Source of the DNA: Oscillospiraceae bacterium
Lineage (GTDB): Bacteria; Bacillota_A; Clostridia; Oscillospirales; WRJC01
Assembly: GCA_009782405.1 (NCBI GenBank)
Contig: WRJC01000009.1
Location: 23,655-87,654 of the forward strand
DNA length: 64,000 nt
Direction of reading: 5' to 3'
Of the stretch, positions 16,302 to 25,508 are shown in pieces; the first letter of the stretch is position 1; every line of letters begins with the position of its first letter. The position numbers and the translations under genes are program-made. Under the pieces are notes generated by a model. It worked only from the letters and a program-made list of their open reading frames with translations, searched no databases and was not told the origin of the DNA.

Positions 16302-17792
16302 TTAGTTCAGCGCCTGCGCCGCTTCGTTGGATTTCTGGAGGGTTTCCTCTATTTTGCTCAGGTTCTTCTCGATCAGGGAGACAAAATTGGTGTTCTTGTC
16401 CCCTATTATGCTGTTTGTGATCATGTCGGATATCTGGGTGGCGTAGATGGTGTCCCCAAGGTCCACGAACCTGTTGCGCTCGATTATATTCAGCATTTCC
16501 TCGGAGTCGTCGTCGCGCAAAAATTTGGTTCGGAGCGCCACCTCGAAATACGCGGGTATGACGTAGTTTTTGGATTCGACCGCGAGCGCCTCCATGATCA
16601 CGCTGGTGCGCGATAGGTCGGTGGCGGAGATCGGGGCGGTGTTGATCCAGCCCCTGCCCGCGCGGGAATAATATATATTTTGCGCCTCGTCGTATTTGGG
16701 GAAGGGGAGTATCCCGAAATCGGTCTCCATCGCCCTGAGCCCGGGCACCGCCCTTAAGCAGTGCGAATAGAACAGCCCGTAATTTTCCGAGAAGGGCACC
16801 GCCGAATCCCGCACTTTGTCGTAGGCCCCGTCGAAATATATCTTTTCGCCCCCATACAGGTTTTCGCAAACTTTGTCCAAGATATCGTAATATTTCGGAT
16901 CCTGTCCCACAAACACGTGCAAATCGTTTGCATCCTTTTCCACCGTCCTGACCCCTGCGGAAGACCAGAAGGCGGGCACGAATTCGCTGGCTGTGGACAA
17001 TATTCCATAGCGGTCGTTTTCGGTCATCTTGCCGTCGCCGTCGAGGTCCGCAGTGGCGGTTTTCGCATAGGAGAAAAACACATCAAACGTCCATTTGCCC
17101 TCTTTGACCAAACTGTACATATTCCCAAGCCCGAGATCTGCGGTCATCTGTTTGTTGAAAAGCACGCACGAGGTGTTCTCGAGCAGATTGAGGCACTCGT
17201 CGCTGTACGCGAAAAACATTTTGCCGTCGATGGTCATCTCGCTGTTTATCGACTTCACGTACCAAGGCTGTGAAATGTCCAGATGCGGCAGATCCTTCAC
17301 CGTGACCGCCGCCCCTTCGACCGCCTGCGACCAGGCGTAGCGGGGGAGAAGCATGCACAGATCCAAATCGTCGGAACCGGAGCGGGCCACTTTTTTGAAC
17401 TGGTCGAAACACGCATCGTAGCTCTCGACCACCAGCCCCTTGAACACAATGCCGTACCGCTCCTCGATGAGGCGGTTTCTTTTGTATATGGCGTCGGGCA
17501 GCGTTTCGCCGCTCTCCTCCTCGACATCAGCCTCCAAACTGATCAGATGGTCGAACGACCCGTTTCGCGGGGTCATTATGCGAAACTCATATCCCCCGTA
17601 GCTCACTTCGGGGAGATAGCCCGCCTCGTAGTGCGAGGGTTTTTCCTCGGCGGGCGGCGCAGCTTCGGCGGCGCCCGTTTTATCCTCGGCGCCGGTTTCG
17701 GGCGACGCCGGATCGCCGCCGCAGCCCGCGGCCAAATTCACAGCCACGGCTAACAGAAGCGCGACGATGATTTTGCGTAATATTTTCGACAT
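16302..17792 (-). CDS. Extracellular solute-binding lipoprotein (family 1-like, sugar type)
   Basis: A 496-residue lipoprotein: signal segment KIIVALLLAVAVNLAAGC with lipid-accepting Cys about 24, a Pro/Glu/Ala-rich linker, then a two-lobed binding domain containing ADLDGDGKMTENDRYGI, an EF-hand-like Asp-rich loop that may bind calcium. It probably captures an oligosaccharide. No permease or ATPase is adjacent, so it is an orphan here. An in-frame ATG at 17810 lacks a ribosome site, whereas GGAAAGGG lies 8 bases before the ATG at 17792, which is preferred. It is transcribed from its own promoter, divergent from the next gene. Confidence 0.85.
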   Translation of the reverse strand: MSKILRKIIVALLLAVAVNLAAGCGGDPASPETGAEDKTGAAEAAPPAEEKPSHYEAGYLPEVSYGGYEFRIMTPRNGSFDHLISLEADVEEESGETLPDAIYKRNRLIEERYGIVFKGLVVESYDACFDQFKKVARSGSDDLDLCMLLPRYAWSQAVEGAAVTVKDLPHLDISQPWYVKSINSEMTIDGKMFFAYSDECLNLLENTSCVLFNKQMTADLGLGNMYSLVKEGKWTFDVFFSYAKTATADLDGDGKMTENDRYGILSTASEFVPAFWSSAGVRTVEKDANDLHVFVGQDPKYYDILDKVCENLYGGEKIYFDGAYDKVRDSAVPFSENYGLFYSHCLRAVPGLRAMETDFGILPFPKYDEAQNIYYSRAGRGWINTAPISATDLSRTSVIMEALAVESKNYVIPAYFEVALRTKFLRDDDSEEMLNIIERNRFVDLGDTIYATQISDMITNSIIGDKNTNFVSLIEKNLSKIEETLQKSNEAAQALN

Positions 17793-17846
17793 ATATACAA
17801 CCCTTTCCATATTTAAAAAATATAAGCGCGTTTTTTTCTATAATGA

Positions 17847-17875
17847 ATTGTACATCAGATGATTGTTTTTGTCAA
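17847..17875 (-). promoter_or_regulatory. SigmaA promoter for the solute-binding lipoprotein
   Basis: On the minus strand: TTGACA (17875-17870), a 17-base spacer, then TACAAT (17852-17847). The spacer holds AATCATCTGAT, close to a motif in the divergent promoter. The predicted start is near 17840, giving a leader of about 48 bases. Confidence 0.85.
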
Positions 17876-17908
17876 GAAAAATTTTTTTGGCGAAACCAAG
17901 CTATATTG

Positions 17909-17937
17909 TTGACAAAACGCAAATAATCTGATATTAT
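17909..17937 (+). promoter_or_regulatory. SigmaA promoter for the secreted anchored protein
   Basis: TTGACA at 17909-17914, a 17-base spacer, TATTAT at 17932-17937. The spacer carries AATAATCTGAT at 17922-17932, nearly the same as in the divergent promoter, so both may respond to one regulator. Confidence 0.85.
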
Positions 17938-17985
17938 GGTATCGGTTGCTTATAGTATGAAAAATATGTTTAGGAGGAATCAACA

Positions 17986-18858
17986 ATGAAAAAAGTTGCT
18001 GCAATCTTCACGGCGGTGTTGCTGTCCCTCGCCCTGTCGGCGAACGCCCTGGCGGCTATGATATTTATCGAGGCGGAATCGGGCATTCAATCCTCAGATC
18101 CAATGATCGTTGGCAGCGGCAGCGGCGCGTTCAACGGTTCGTACATCTACGGCGAGGAAAATTCGTACGAAAGAATATCGTATGAGTTTGAAGTGGCGGA
18201 AGCCGGAGACTATTATCTGTGGTTTAGGCTGATGGGCCAGGACGATGAACACAATTCGTTTTTTGTGATGATAGACGGCGCGGGATTCGACCAGGGCGAA
18301 GGGTATGTCGCAGACGGATATTATACTTTCGACATGTGGGAACCCAGCGAGGGATACGAGTACAGCGAAAACAATCCTTTCCTGCCATCTTTGGAAGACC
18401 ATAAAAACCCGGAATGGATATATAACCCGAACTGGCAGTGGATACCGCTGGCCTACCGCGACGCGACGGACGATCCCCCGATCCGGCATATCCTTGTCAC
18501 GCAAAATTTTTCCGCAGGCAAGCACACCATGGAAATAATGACGCGCGAACCCGAAACTTATCTGGACAAAATACTCATAACGAACGATTTGGCGTATGAC
18601 CCGCGCATAATATCCGGGGACCCCGAAGCGGCCTATCTGGAAGAATTGGCGGCGGCCGAAGCGGCGCGAGAAGCGGCCGAGGCGGACGAGGCGGCGCAGG
18701 AAGAACCTGAGGCTGTCGTCGCGGAGGAAGTTTTGCCTCCTCCTGCCGCCGCAGTCAACCCCCCCCAAACCTCGGACGGCAGCGCCTTGGCTTGGATTGG
18801 GCTGCTCTTTATGCCTGTTTTTTGCATATGGGCCATAAGGCGCAGAAAATGCAGATGA
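17986..18858 (+). CDS. Secreted, C-terminally anchored protein with a carbohydrate-binding-like domain
   Basis: A 290-residue protein with a clear signal peptide (residues 1-24, ending ANALA). Residues ~26-205 look like a beta-sandwich of the CBM6/CBM35 type: the opening FIEAESG, then EFEVAEAGDYYLWFRLMGQD and a closing DKILITND strand. An Ala/Glu-rich spacer (residues ~215-245) and a proline stretch lead to PQTSD, a hydrophobic helix and the terminal RRRKCR. This layout resembles a sortase substrate with a variant motif or a simple membrane anchor. The ribosome site TAGGAGGAAT is ideal. Its partner is presumably the divergent solute-binding lipoprotein. The ligand is unknown. Confidence 0.75.
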   Translation: MKKVAAIFTAVLLSLALSANALAAMIFIEAESGIQSSDPMIVGSGSGAFNGSYIYGEENSYERISYEFEVAEAGDYYLWFRLMGQDDEHNSFFVMIDGAGFDQGEGYVADGYYTFDMWEPSEGYEYSENNPFLPSLEDHKNPEWIYNPNWQWIPLAYRDATDDPPIRHILVTQNFSAGKHTMEIMTREPETYLDKILITNDLAYDPRIISGDPEAAYLEELAAAEAAREAAEADEAAQEEPEAVVAEEVLPPPAAAVNPPQTSDGSALAWIGLLFMPVFCIWAIRRRKCR

Positions 18859-18881
18859 CTTGAAGCAAAATGGCAAAACTG

Positions 18882-18916
18882 AAGGGGCTTGTTGATATTT
18901 GTCTCAACAGCCCCTT
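18882..18916 (+). other. Intergenic hairpin without U-run
   Basis: AAGGGGCTTGTTGA (18882-18895) pairs with TCAACAGCCCCTT (18904-18916) with one bulged T. It is followed by A8, not T, so it is unlikely to terminate plus-strand transcription; it may stabilise or process the transcript between the anchored protein and the mannosidase gene. Confidence 0.5.
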
Positions 18917-18951
18917 AAAAAAAACATATCGAGCGGGAGGGACAAAAAATC

Positions 18952-21546
18952 ATGGGCATAGAAATTCTCGGCGACGGTTCCCTGAAAAAAATCTACGTGA
19001 CCGGGCATTCCCACCACGACTACGCCTGGGAGCGCGAGCGCCAGTGGCATATCCTGCGCTATTGCCTGCTGTTTTCCGAAGTGGTCGATTGGCTTTCCGA
19101 AAATCCCGAGGCCACTTGGCTGATCGACAACGCGGTGCACAGCCTGAAGCCGTTTTTGGAAAATTGCCCGGAGAAAGCAAAGGAGTTTGCGGCGTATGTG
19201 AAAGCGGGGCGCATAGAAGTGGCAAGCGGCGGCTACAGCCTCGCGCGCCCTTCGTATGTGGGCGAGGAAACCTTCGCGCGAAATCTCGCGGCGGGCGGCG
19301 ATTATTTCAAAAAAACGCTTGGGACGGGCGATATACCAATCTATTACAACGTGGACACCGCCCCGGGGCAGCGGCAGATGCCGCAGATACTGAAACTTTC
19401 GGGCTTTAAATATTACCGCTTCCAGCGCCCCGAAATTTCATTGGATCAGCGGGGCGTGCCCCGCGCTTTTTGGTGGAAAGGCCTGGACGGATCGGAAGTC
19501 CTCGTTTCGAGGGGAGCCGGGGTCGGGTTTTTTGACTTGGGATACAGCAATATGGATTACGAAACCGACTGGGAAAAAATACGCCGGGCTTTCTTCGACC
19601 AAGAACTGGCGCATCGGCGTCCGGAAGGGCTGTGCCCGCACGACGTCGAGCTTGTCCCTTACGGCTGCGACGACAGCCGCCCGGGGCTGAGTTGGTACGA
19701 CAGGGAGATACATATAAACGACTTTGTGAAAGAATGGGGCAAAAAAGAAAAGACGGAGCTCAAATTCGGCTCTGCCAAAGATTATTTCGGAGAGCTGGCG
19801 GAAAAAGAACTCCCCGTTTTCGAAGGCGGGCTCGACGACGCCGAACTCAGCTTCAACCTGCCCGCCAAGGGCGATAGCTCCATGTGGCGCATGAGGGGCG
19901 ATTTGGACAAGGCGATCGTGCGGCTGGAAAGCCTTTGCGCCATGTGCGCGGTTATGGGCGAGCCGTATCCGGAGGACGAAATAGAAGAACTGTGGATGCA
20001 GCTGTTCGAAATAACGGGCCATGCCATAGATTGGGTTTTGCGCGAAGACGACTGCGAACTTTTGACAATTGCCGAAAACGCCAAAACCAAAGCCGAAATA
20101 ATGGCAAACAAATATTTGTCCAAACTCGCGGGGCTGGTCGAATATGGCGAGGGCCGGCTTGCGGCGGTTGTCAATACGCAGGCCCACGGGCGCTGCGAGA
20201 CTGTGCGCCTTTGCGTGACAAGCCCCTTTGGCGTAAAGGATTTCGCGCTCTCGGACGCGGCGGGAGAAGAAATAGAGTATCAAATTGCGGAACGCAATTC
20301 GTTTTTATCGGTGCCGGAGGCGATCCGCCGCCACGATTATGTGTCCGTGGACGTGCTGGCGCAGGTGAAAACGCCCGCCTTCGGATACAATTCAATCAGC
20401 GTCAATTATTCGAAAAATCCCATGCCCGAAGCTGCGGGCGAAACCCCCGATGCGGCAGACGAGCTGAAAATCGACGCAGGGGCGCTCGTCGTGGGGTTTT
20501 CGAAGGGGCGGATAACCGAGCTGGCAAACAAAGCCACGGGCCGCGCGGTGAAAGCCGAAGAGGGCGGTTCGCTGTACGGTTTGCGCTGCGTGACCTGCGG
20601 CGCGTATTCGACCTGGATGTTTGAAAACAAGGTCACAGGGGAGGCCATATTTGCCCCAAGCTCCTGGCAACTTGTGGAGAAGGGGCCGATACGCTGGCGG
20701 TACCGCATCTGCGGCGCGTTCATGGAGGGGCAGGAAGCGGTTTTGGACATAGTGATAAACAGAAATTCGCCCTCCATCGAATTCGAACTTGAACTTTCCA
20801 CAAAACCGCTCGACTGCTACTACACCGCCGATATAGCCTGCGGCGCCTCGACGAAATCGTTCGCCGACGCATATTTCGGCGTGGAGCCACGCGACACGGC
20901 GCAAATCAGATACAATTACGGCGAAGCGTACCTCGAAGGCCAGATATACGCCCGCAATTTCGTATGTTTCGAAAAAGACGGGGCGCCGCTCGCCCTCATT
21001 TCCAAAAACTGCTCTGTTTACTATGTCCACGAGCCGCAAAACCGCAGGATGTCGCTGTTTTTGACCCGCAACTGCATATACGAAAACTCCTCGGAGGACT
21101 GGGCGCGGAAATTGCCGAAAAGTTTTGCCTTAGATGGCAAGAACCATTTCCAATTCGCCCTGATGTCGCCGGAAAAATACGGCGCTTTCGGCGATGTGCA
21201 GCAGTATGCGAAAAATTATCACCACCCGCTTTCAGTGGGCAAAAAATACAACCAAAACAAGGGCGGCGCCCCCGCTTCGGATTGTTTTGTTGAAAATCCG
21301 GCGGAAAACATAGTGCAGTCCGCAATCTACAAAAAAAACGGCAGGATGTACATCCGCTGTTTCGAGACAAACGGAAAGGAAACAAAAATGAGGCTGAAGC
21401 TGCCGAAATCCGCGAAAGCGGCCTTGCCGGTGGATCTTTTGGGCCGGCCGCTTGCGTGCGGGGATTTTTTCTTCGATGCGGCCAAACATACCGCGGAGCT
21501 GACGGTGGGCTCGTTTAAAATAGTGACGATAGAGGTGATCGTGTAA
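18952..21546 (+). CDS. GH38-family alpha-mannosidase
   Basis: An 864-residue cytoplasmic alpha-mannosidase-like enzyme without a signal peptide. The N-terminal [10 protein letters not shown] carries the zinc ligands His21 and Asp23. [16 protein letters not shown] holds the nucleophile/zinc ligand Asp135. A mid three-helix domain and a C-terminal beta-sandwich region follow, as in GH38. These enzymes remove terminal alpha-mannose from oligosaccharides or glycoconjugates. The HSHHDYAW variant (His in place of the usual Asn/Trp between the ligands) marks a divergent subgroup. A GGGAGGG site precedes the ATG. The potA start follows its stop by one base, which is odd company for a glycosidase. Confidence 0.85.
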   Translation: MGIEILGDGSLKKIYVTGHSHHDYAWERERQWHILRYCLLFSEVVDWLSENPEATWLIDNAVHSLKPFLENCPEKAKEFAAYVKAGRIEVASGGYSLARPSYVGEETFARNLAAGGDYFKKTLGTGDIPIYYNVDTAPGQRQMPQILKLSGFKYYRFQRPEISLDQRGVPRAFWWKGLDGSEVLVSRGAGVGFFDLGYSNMDYETDWEKIRRAFFDQELAHRRPEGLCPHDVELVPYGCDDSRPGLSWYDREIHINDFVKEWGKKEKTELKFGSAKDYFGELAEKELPVFEGGLDDAELSFNLPAKGDSSMWRMRGDLDKAIVRLESLCAMCAVMGEPYPEDEIEELWMQLFEITGHAIDWVLREDDCELLTIAENAKTKAEIMANKYLSKLAGLVEYGEGRLAAVVNTQAHGRCETVRLCVTSPFGVKDFALSDAAGEEIEYQIAERNSFLSVPEAIRRHDYVSVDVLAQVKTPAFGYNSISVNYSKNPMPEAAGETPDAADELKIDAGALVVGFSKGRITELANKATGRAVKAEEGGSLYGLRCVTCGAYSTWMFENKVTGEAIFAPSSWQLVEKGPIRWRYRICGAFMEGQEAVLDIVINRNSPSIEFELELSTKPLDCYYTADIACGASTKSFADAYFGVEPRDTAQIRYNYGEAYLEGQIYARNFVCFEKDGAPLALISKNCSVYYVHEPQNRRMSLFLTRNCIYENSSEDWARKLPKSFALDGKNHFQFALMSPEKYGAFGDVQQYAKNYHHPLSVGKKYNQNKGGAPASDCFVENPAENIVQSAIYKKNGRMYIRCFETNGKETKMRLKLPKSAKAALPVDLLGRPLACGDFFFDAAKHTAELTVGSFKIVTIEVIV

Positions 21547-21547
21547 A

Positions 21548-22678
21548 TTGGACGGCAGACTGATCATACAGCTCGAGGACATCGAGGTCGTGTACGGCGC
21601 TGCGAAAGTGCTCAGGGGGATAAACCTGAATATCCACGACAAGGAATTTCTCACCCTGCTCGGGCCGTCGGGCTGCGGAAAGACCACCACGCTGCGCATC
21701 ATCGGGGGTTTCACCCAGCCAAAAACCGGCAACGTGTATTTTGACGGCGAAAAGATAAACGGGGTGCCGCCCCATTTGCGCCAGGTGAACACGATATTCC
21801 AGAGATACGCCCTCTTCCCGCATCTCAACGTTTATGAAAATGTGGCTTTCGGGCTGCGGCTGAAAAAAGCCAAGGAGAGCGAAGTCAGGGCGAAAGTCGC
21901 GGAAATGCTGGAACTTGTGAACCTCAGCGGATTTCAGGCGCGCGACGTCAATTCGCTCTCCGGCGGCCAGCAGCAAAGGGTGGCCATCGCCCGCGCGCTC
22001 ATAAACCACCCGAGGGTGCTGCTGCTCGACGAGCCGCTCGGCGCACTCGACCTGCAGCTTCGAAAAGAGATGCAGACGGAACTCAAAAAGATACAGCAGC
22101 GCCTTGACATAACCTTCATATACGTCACCCACGACCAGGAGGAAGCGCTCACCATGTCGGACACCATCGTGGTGATGAACAACGGCGAGATACAGCAGAT
22201 AGGGACTCCCGAGGACGTTTACAACGAGCCCTCCAACGCCTTCGTGGCAAAATTCATCGGCGCGAGCAATATAATAGACGGCGTGATGCACAAGGATTTT
22301 TTTCTGGAGTTCGGCGGCAATTATTTCGCCTGCGTGGACAAAGGCTTCAAAAAGATGGAGCGGGTGGACGTGGTGATCCGCCCCGAGGACATAATCCTCG
22401 AGCCCCCATCCGACAAAAACATCATAGGGACGGTCGAGACGGTCACATTCAAGGGCGTGCATTACGAGATGACAGTCGATTCGTTCGGCTACAAGTGGAT
22501 TGTGCATTCCACAGCCGCGCTCGAGGAGGGCGCGGTCACGGGCATGAACGTTTCCCCGCAGGACATACACACGATGAAAAAGACGGACGAAGACAACGAA
22601 CCCTACGAAATCGAGGATATCACCCGCATGATGGAAGACGGGGAGGAAGCGGAGGAAGTGGACATAAATGATATTTAA
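21548..22678 (+). CDS. potA: Polyamine ABC transporter ATP-binding protein PotA
   Basis: A 376-residue ABC ATPase with Walker [10 protein letters not shown], signature [14 protein letters not shown] and Walker [13 protein letters not shown], followed by a C-terminal TOBE/OB regulatory domain (residues ~255-345). It energises spermidine/putrescine import through PotB/PotC. Initiation is at TTG 21548, one base after the mannosidase stop, with GAGGTGAT about 11 bases upstream. The acidic C-terminus overlaps the start of potB by 11 bases. Confidence 0.93.
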   Translation: MDGRLIIQLEDIEVVYGAAKVLRGINLNIHDKEFLTLLGPSGCGKTTTLRIIGGFTQPKTGNVYFDGEKINGVPPHLRQVNTIFQRYALFPHLNVYENVAFGLRLKKAKESEVRAKVAEMLELVNLSGFQARDVNSLSGGQQQRVAIARALINHPRVLLLDEPLGALDLQLRKEMQTELKKIQQRLDITFIYVTHDQEEALTMSDTIVVMNNGEIQQIGTPEDVYNEPSNAFVAKFIGASNIIDGVMHKDFFLEFGGNYFACVDKGFKKMERVDVVIRPEDIILEPPSDKNIIGTVETVTFKGVHYEMTVDSFGYKWIVHSTAALEEGAVTGMNVSPQDIHTMKKTDEDNEPYEIEDITRMMEDGEEAEEVDINDI

Positions 22679-23489
22679 ATCAAAGCTCCCCGCCGCCCCA
22701 TACATCGTATGGGCCGCCGCGTTCACGCTGATCCCGCTTTTCATGGTCGGGTATTTCGCCTTCACCGACAGCGGCGGTGATTTCACCCTTTTGAACATAT
22801 CCGACGTGGCGAAATTCGGGCCGGTGTTTCTGCGCAGCGTGATTCTCGGCCTCGCCGCGACTGCGATATGCCTTGTGCTGGCTTACCCGTTCGCTTTCAT
22901 GATGTCGCGGATGGGAGCGGGGGCGCAAAAGGCGATGATGATGCTTCTGATGCTGCCCATGTGGATGAATTTCATTTTGCGCACCTACGCGCTGATGACT
23001 CTGCTCGAAAAAATCGACGCGGCGCTGAACGCTTTCGCGGGATTGGCCGGATTGGGGCAAATCCAGGTGATAAACACGGGCGGGGCGGTGGTCTGCGGAA
23101 TGGTGTACAACTATCTGCCATTCATGATACTTCCGCTGTACACCGTGATGATAAAGATAGACAAATCGGTGATCGAGGCGGCGCAGGACTTGGGGGCGGG
23201 CTCGTGGGGCGTGGTTTCGAAAGTGGTGCTGCCGCTCTCGAAGCCGGGGATCTTAAGCGGCATAACGATGGTGTTCGTGCCCTCGGTGAGCACATTCGTG
23301 ATCTCGAGGATGCTCGGGGGCGGGGCGAATTTTTTGGTGGGTGACCTGATCGAACAGCTTGTGCTGGGCACCACCTACAATTTGCAGCTCGGTTCCGCCA
23401 TTTCTTTCATATTGATGATATTCATACTTTTGAGCATGGCGTTTCTGAACCAGTTCGACGCCGACGAAACGGAGGGAATGATCGTATGA
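22668..23489 (+). CDS. potB: Polyamine ABC transporter permease PotB
   Basis: A 273-residue permease with six predicted membrane segments and the cytoplasmic EAA loop [20 protein letters not shown] that contacts PotA. The N-terminus [20 protein letters not shown] and the domain order match PotB. It starts inside potA and its stop region overlaps the potC ATG (ATGA), so the polyamine genes form one tightly coupled unit. Confidence 0.93.
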   Translation: MIFKSKLPAAPYIVWAAAFTLIPLFMVGYFAFTDSGGDFTLLNISDVAKFGPVFLRSVILGLAATAICLVLAYPFAFMMSRMGAGAQKAMMMLLMLPMWMNFILRTYALMTLLEKIDAALNAFAGLAGLGQIQVINTGGAVVCGMVYNYLPFMILPLYTVMIKIDKSVIEAAQDLGAGSWGVVSKVVLPLSKPGILSGITMVFVPSVSTFVISRMLGGGANFLVGDLIEQLVLGTTYNLQLGSAISFILMIFILLSMAFLNQFDADETEGMIV

Positions 23490-24301
23490 GGGGAAAATCC
23501 AAAAATGTGCTTTCGCTCGGCTATATCGCTTTCGTCTTCCTGTTTCTGTACATCCCGATTTTCATACTTATCGTATTTTCGTTCAATTCGTCGAAGAGCA
23601 AGTCGGTTTGGAGCGGGTTCACTTTCGACTGGTATTCCAAGCTGTTTGGAAACGAGCTGATCATAAATTCGCTGGCCAACACCCTGGCGCTTGCGCTCAT
23701 ATCTTCGGCGGCGGCCACGCTGATTGGCACCGCGGCGGCAATCGGGATACAGTCGATGAAAAAAGCCCCAAAATCCGTGGTTATGAACATAACCTACCTG
23801 CCGGTCCTGAACCCGGAGATAATAACCGGGGTTTCGTTCATGCTGCTCTTCGCCTTCATAAAGTTCGAAGCGGGCTTTGCCACCCTGTTAGCTGCGCACA
23901 TTTCGTTTTGCATACCCTATGTGATACTAAACCTCATGCCCAAGCTGCGGCAAATCGACCGATACCAGTACGAGGCCGCGCTCGATTTGGGCTGCAACCC
24001 CTATCAGGCCTTTTTTTTAGTGATACTGCCGGAGATCATGCCGGGGATAATAAGCGGGTTCTTGATGGCGTTCACATATTCGATCGACGACGTGGTGATC
24101 AGCCTGTTTGTCTCGGGGCCCGAGATGCAGACGCTGCCCGTGACCATATATTCGATGACCAGAAAGCAGATAAGCCCGGAGATCAACGCGCTGTCGGCCA
24201 TAATGTTCGTGGTGGTGCTCGCGCTGCTTCTGGCGATGAACATGAAAGACATACGGGAAAACAAAAAAAGAGAAGCAAAATATACGAACGGAGGGAAATA
24301 A
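23486..24301 (+). CDS. potC: Polyamine ABC transporter permease PotC
   Basis: A 271-residue permease partner of PotB. It has the typical N-terminal helix (YIAFVFLFLYIPIFILIVFS) followed by NSSKSKSVWSGFTFDWYSKL, which is characteristic of PotC, and the EAA loop EAALDLGCNPYQAFFLVILP. It overlaps potB by four bases and is followed by potD after one base. Confidence 0.93.
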   Translation: MRGKSKNVLSLGYIAFVFLFLYIPIFILIVFSFNSSKSKSVWSGFTFDWYSKLFGNELIINSLANTLALALISSAAATLIGTAAAIGIQSMKKAPKSVVMNITYLPVLNPEIITGVSFMLLFAFIKFEAGFATLLAAHISFCIPYVILNLMPKLRQIDRYQYEAALDLGCNPYQAFFLVILPEIMPGIISGFLMAFTYSIDDVVISLFVSGPEMQTLPVTIYSMTRKQISPEINALSAIMFVVVLALLLAMNMKDIRENKKREAKYTNGGK

Positions 24302-24302
24302 A

Positions 24303-25478
24303 ATGGCGAAAAACAAAATCACCGCAAAAATTTTGGCGGCGGCGCTGCTGCTCGCCCTTGTTCCGGCGCTTTTTTCGTGTTCGGACGGCAAGCCGGTGGT
24401 GAACGTCTACAACTGGGGGGAGTACATATCGGACGCCTCGGGGGACATCGACGTGCTGAAAGAATTTGAGGCGCAGACCGGGATAAAGGTGAACTACACC
24501 ACATACGCCACAAACGAGGAACTGTATTCCAAATTAAAGGGCGGGGCGGCCAGCTACGACGTCGTCATCCCATCGGACTACATGATAAGCCGGATGATCA
24601 AGGAGGATATGCTCGAGGCGATAGACTTTGAAAACGTGCCGAATTACGAAAACATAATGGACGAGTACAAAAACCCGGGCTTTGACCCAAACAACGAATA
24701 TTCCGTGCCATACACCTGGGGCACCGTGGTGCTCATATACAACACGGAATATGTAAAAAAGCCGGTGGAAAGCTGGGATATTTTGTGGGATGCGGAGTAC
24801 AGCGGCAAGATCATCATGTTCCACAACTCGCGGGACGCATTCGGCATCGCGCTCAAAAAGCTCGGCTATTCGCTCAACACGACCGACGAGGGAGAACTCG
24901 AGAAGGCCGCCGACGAGCTCAAAAGGCAAAAAGACGTGCTGCAGGGCTATTACATGGATGAGATATTCAACAAGATGGGAAACGGCGAGGCGTACATCGC
25001 CCCCTATTACGCCGGCGATGCGCTGACGATGATCGACGACAACCCGGATCTTGCGGCGGTCTACCCCGTCGAAGGCACCAACCTGTTCGTGGATTCGATG
25101 TGCATACCAAAAGGCACCAAAAACAAGGAAGCGGCGGAAAAATTCATAAATTTCATGTGCGAGGCCGAGATAGCGGCGGCAAACAGCGAATTCATCGGGT
25201 ATTCCACCCCGAACGCGGCGGCATACGAACTGCTCGACGAAGAGCTGAAAAGTAGCGAAATAACATATCCCGATTACGAAATCCTCGCCAAAACGGAGAT
25301 GTTCGTGAATCTGCCCGACGAGATAAACAAAAAAATCGACGATCTGTGGACCGAGATCAGGGGATCTTCGAGCGACAACATATTCCTGTTCCCGGCGATC
25401 GTCGCCGCTTTGGTGATTTTGTGCGTGGCGATCATAATAGTGGGCCAAAGCAAAAAAAAGAAAAACAAAATATATTAG
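24303..25478 (+). CDS. potD: Polyamine-binding lipoprotein PotD with extra C-terminal membrane helix
   Basis: A 391-residue polyamine-binding protein with a lipoprotein signal (lipobox LFSC, Cys ~26) and the PotD opening VNVYNWGEYI. VVIPSDYMI and VPYTWGTVVLIYN form the ligand cleft. Unusually it ends with a strongly hydrophobic helix (residues ~361-381) and a lysine-rich tail, so the mature protein would be held at both ends. GGAGGGAAATAA directly precedes the ATG. It closes the potABCD set. Confidence 0.9.
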   Translation: MAKNKITAKILAAALLLALVPALFSCSDGKPVVNVYNWGEYISDASGDIDVLKEFEAQTGIKVNYTTYATNEELYSKLKGGAASYDVVIPSDYMISRMIKEDMLEAIDFENVPNYENIMDEYKNPGFDPNNEYSVPYTWGTVVLIYNTEYVKKPVESWDILWDAEYSGKIIMFHNSRDAFGIALKKLGYSLNTTDEGELEKAADELKRQKDVLQGYYMDEIFNKMGNGEAYIAPYYAGDALTMIDDNPDLAAVYPVEGTNLFVDSMCIPKGTKNKEAAEKFINFMCEAEIAAANSEFIGYSTPNAAAYELLDEELKSSEITYPDYEILAKTEMFVNLPDEINKKIDDLWTEIRGSSSDNIFLFPAIVAALVILCVAIIIVGQSKKKKNKIY

Positions 25479-25508
25479 AGATGCATATTGATCAAATAGG
25501 AGGGCATT

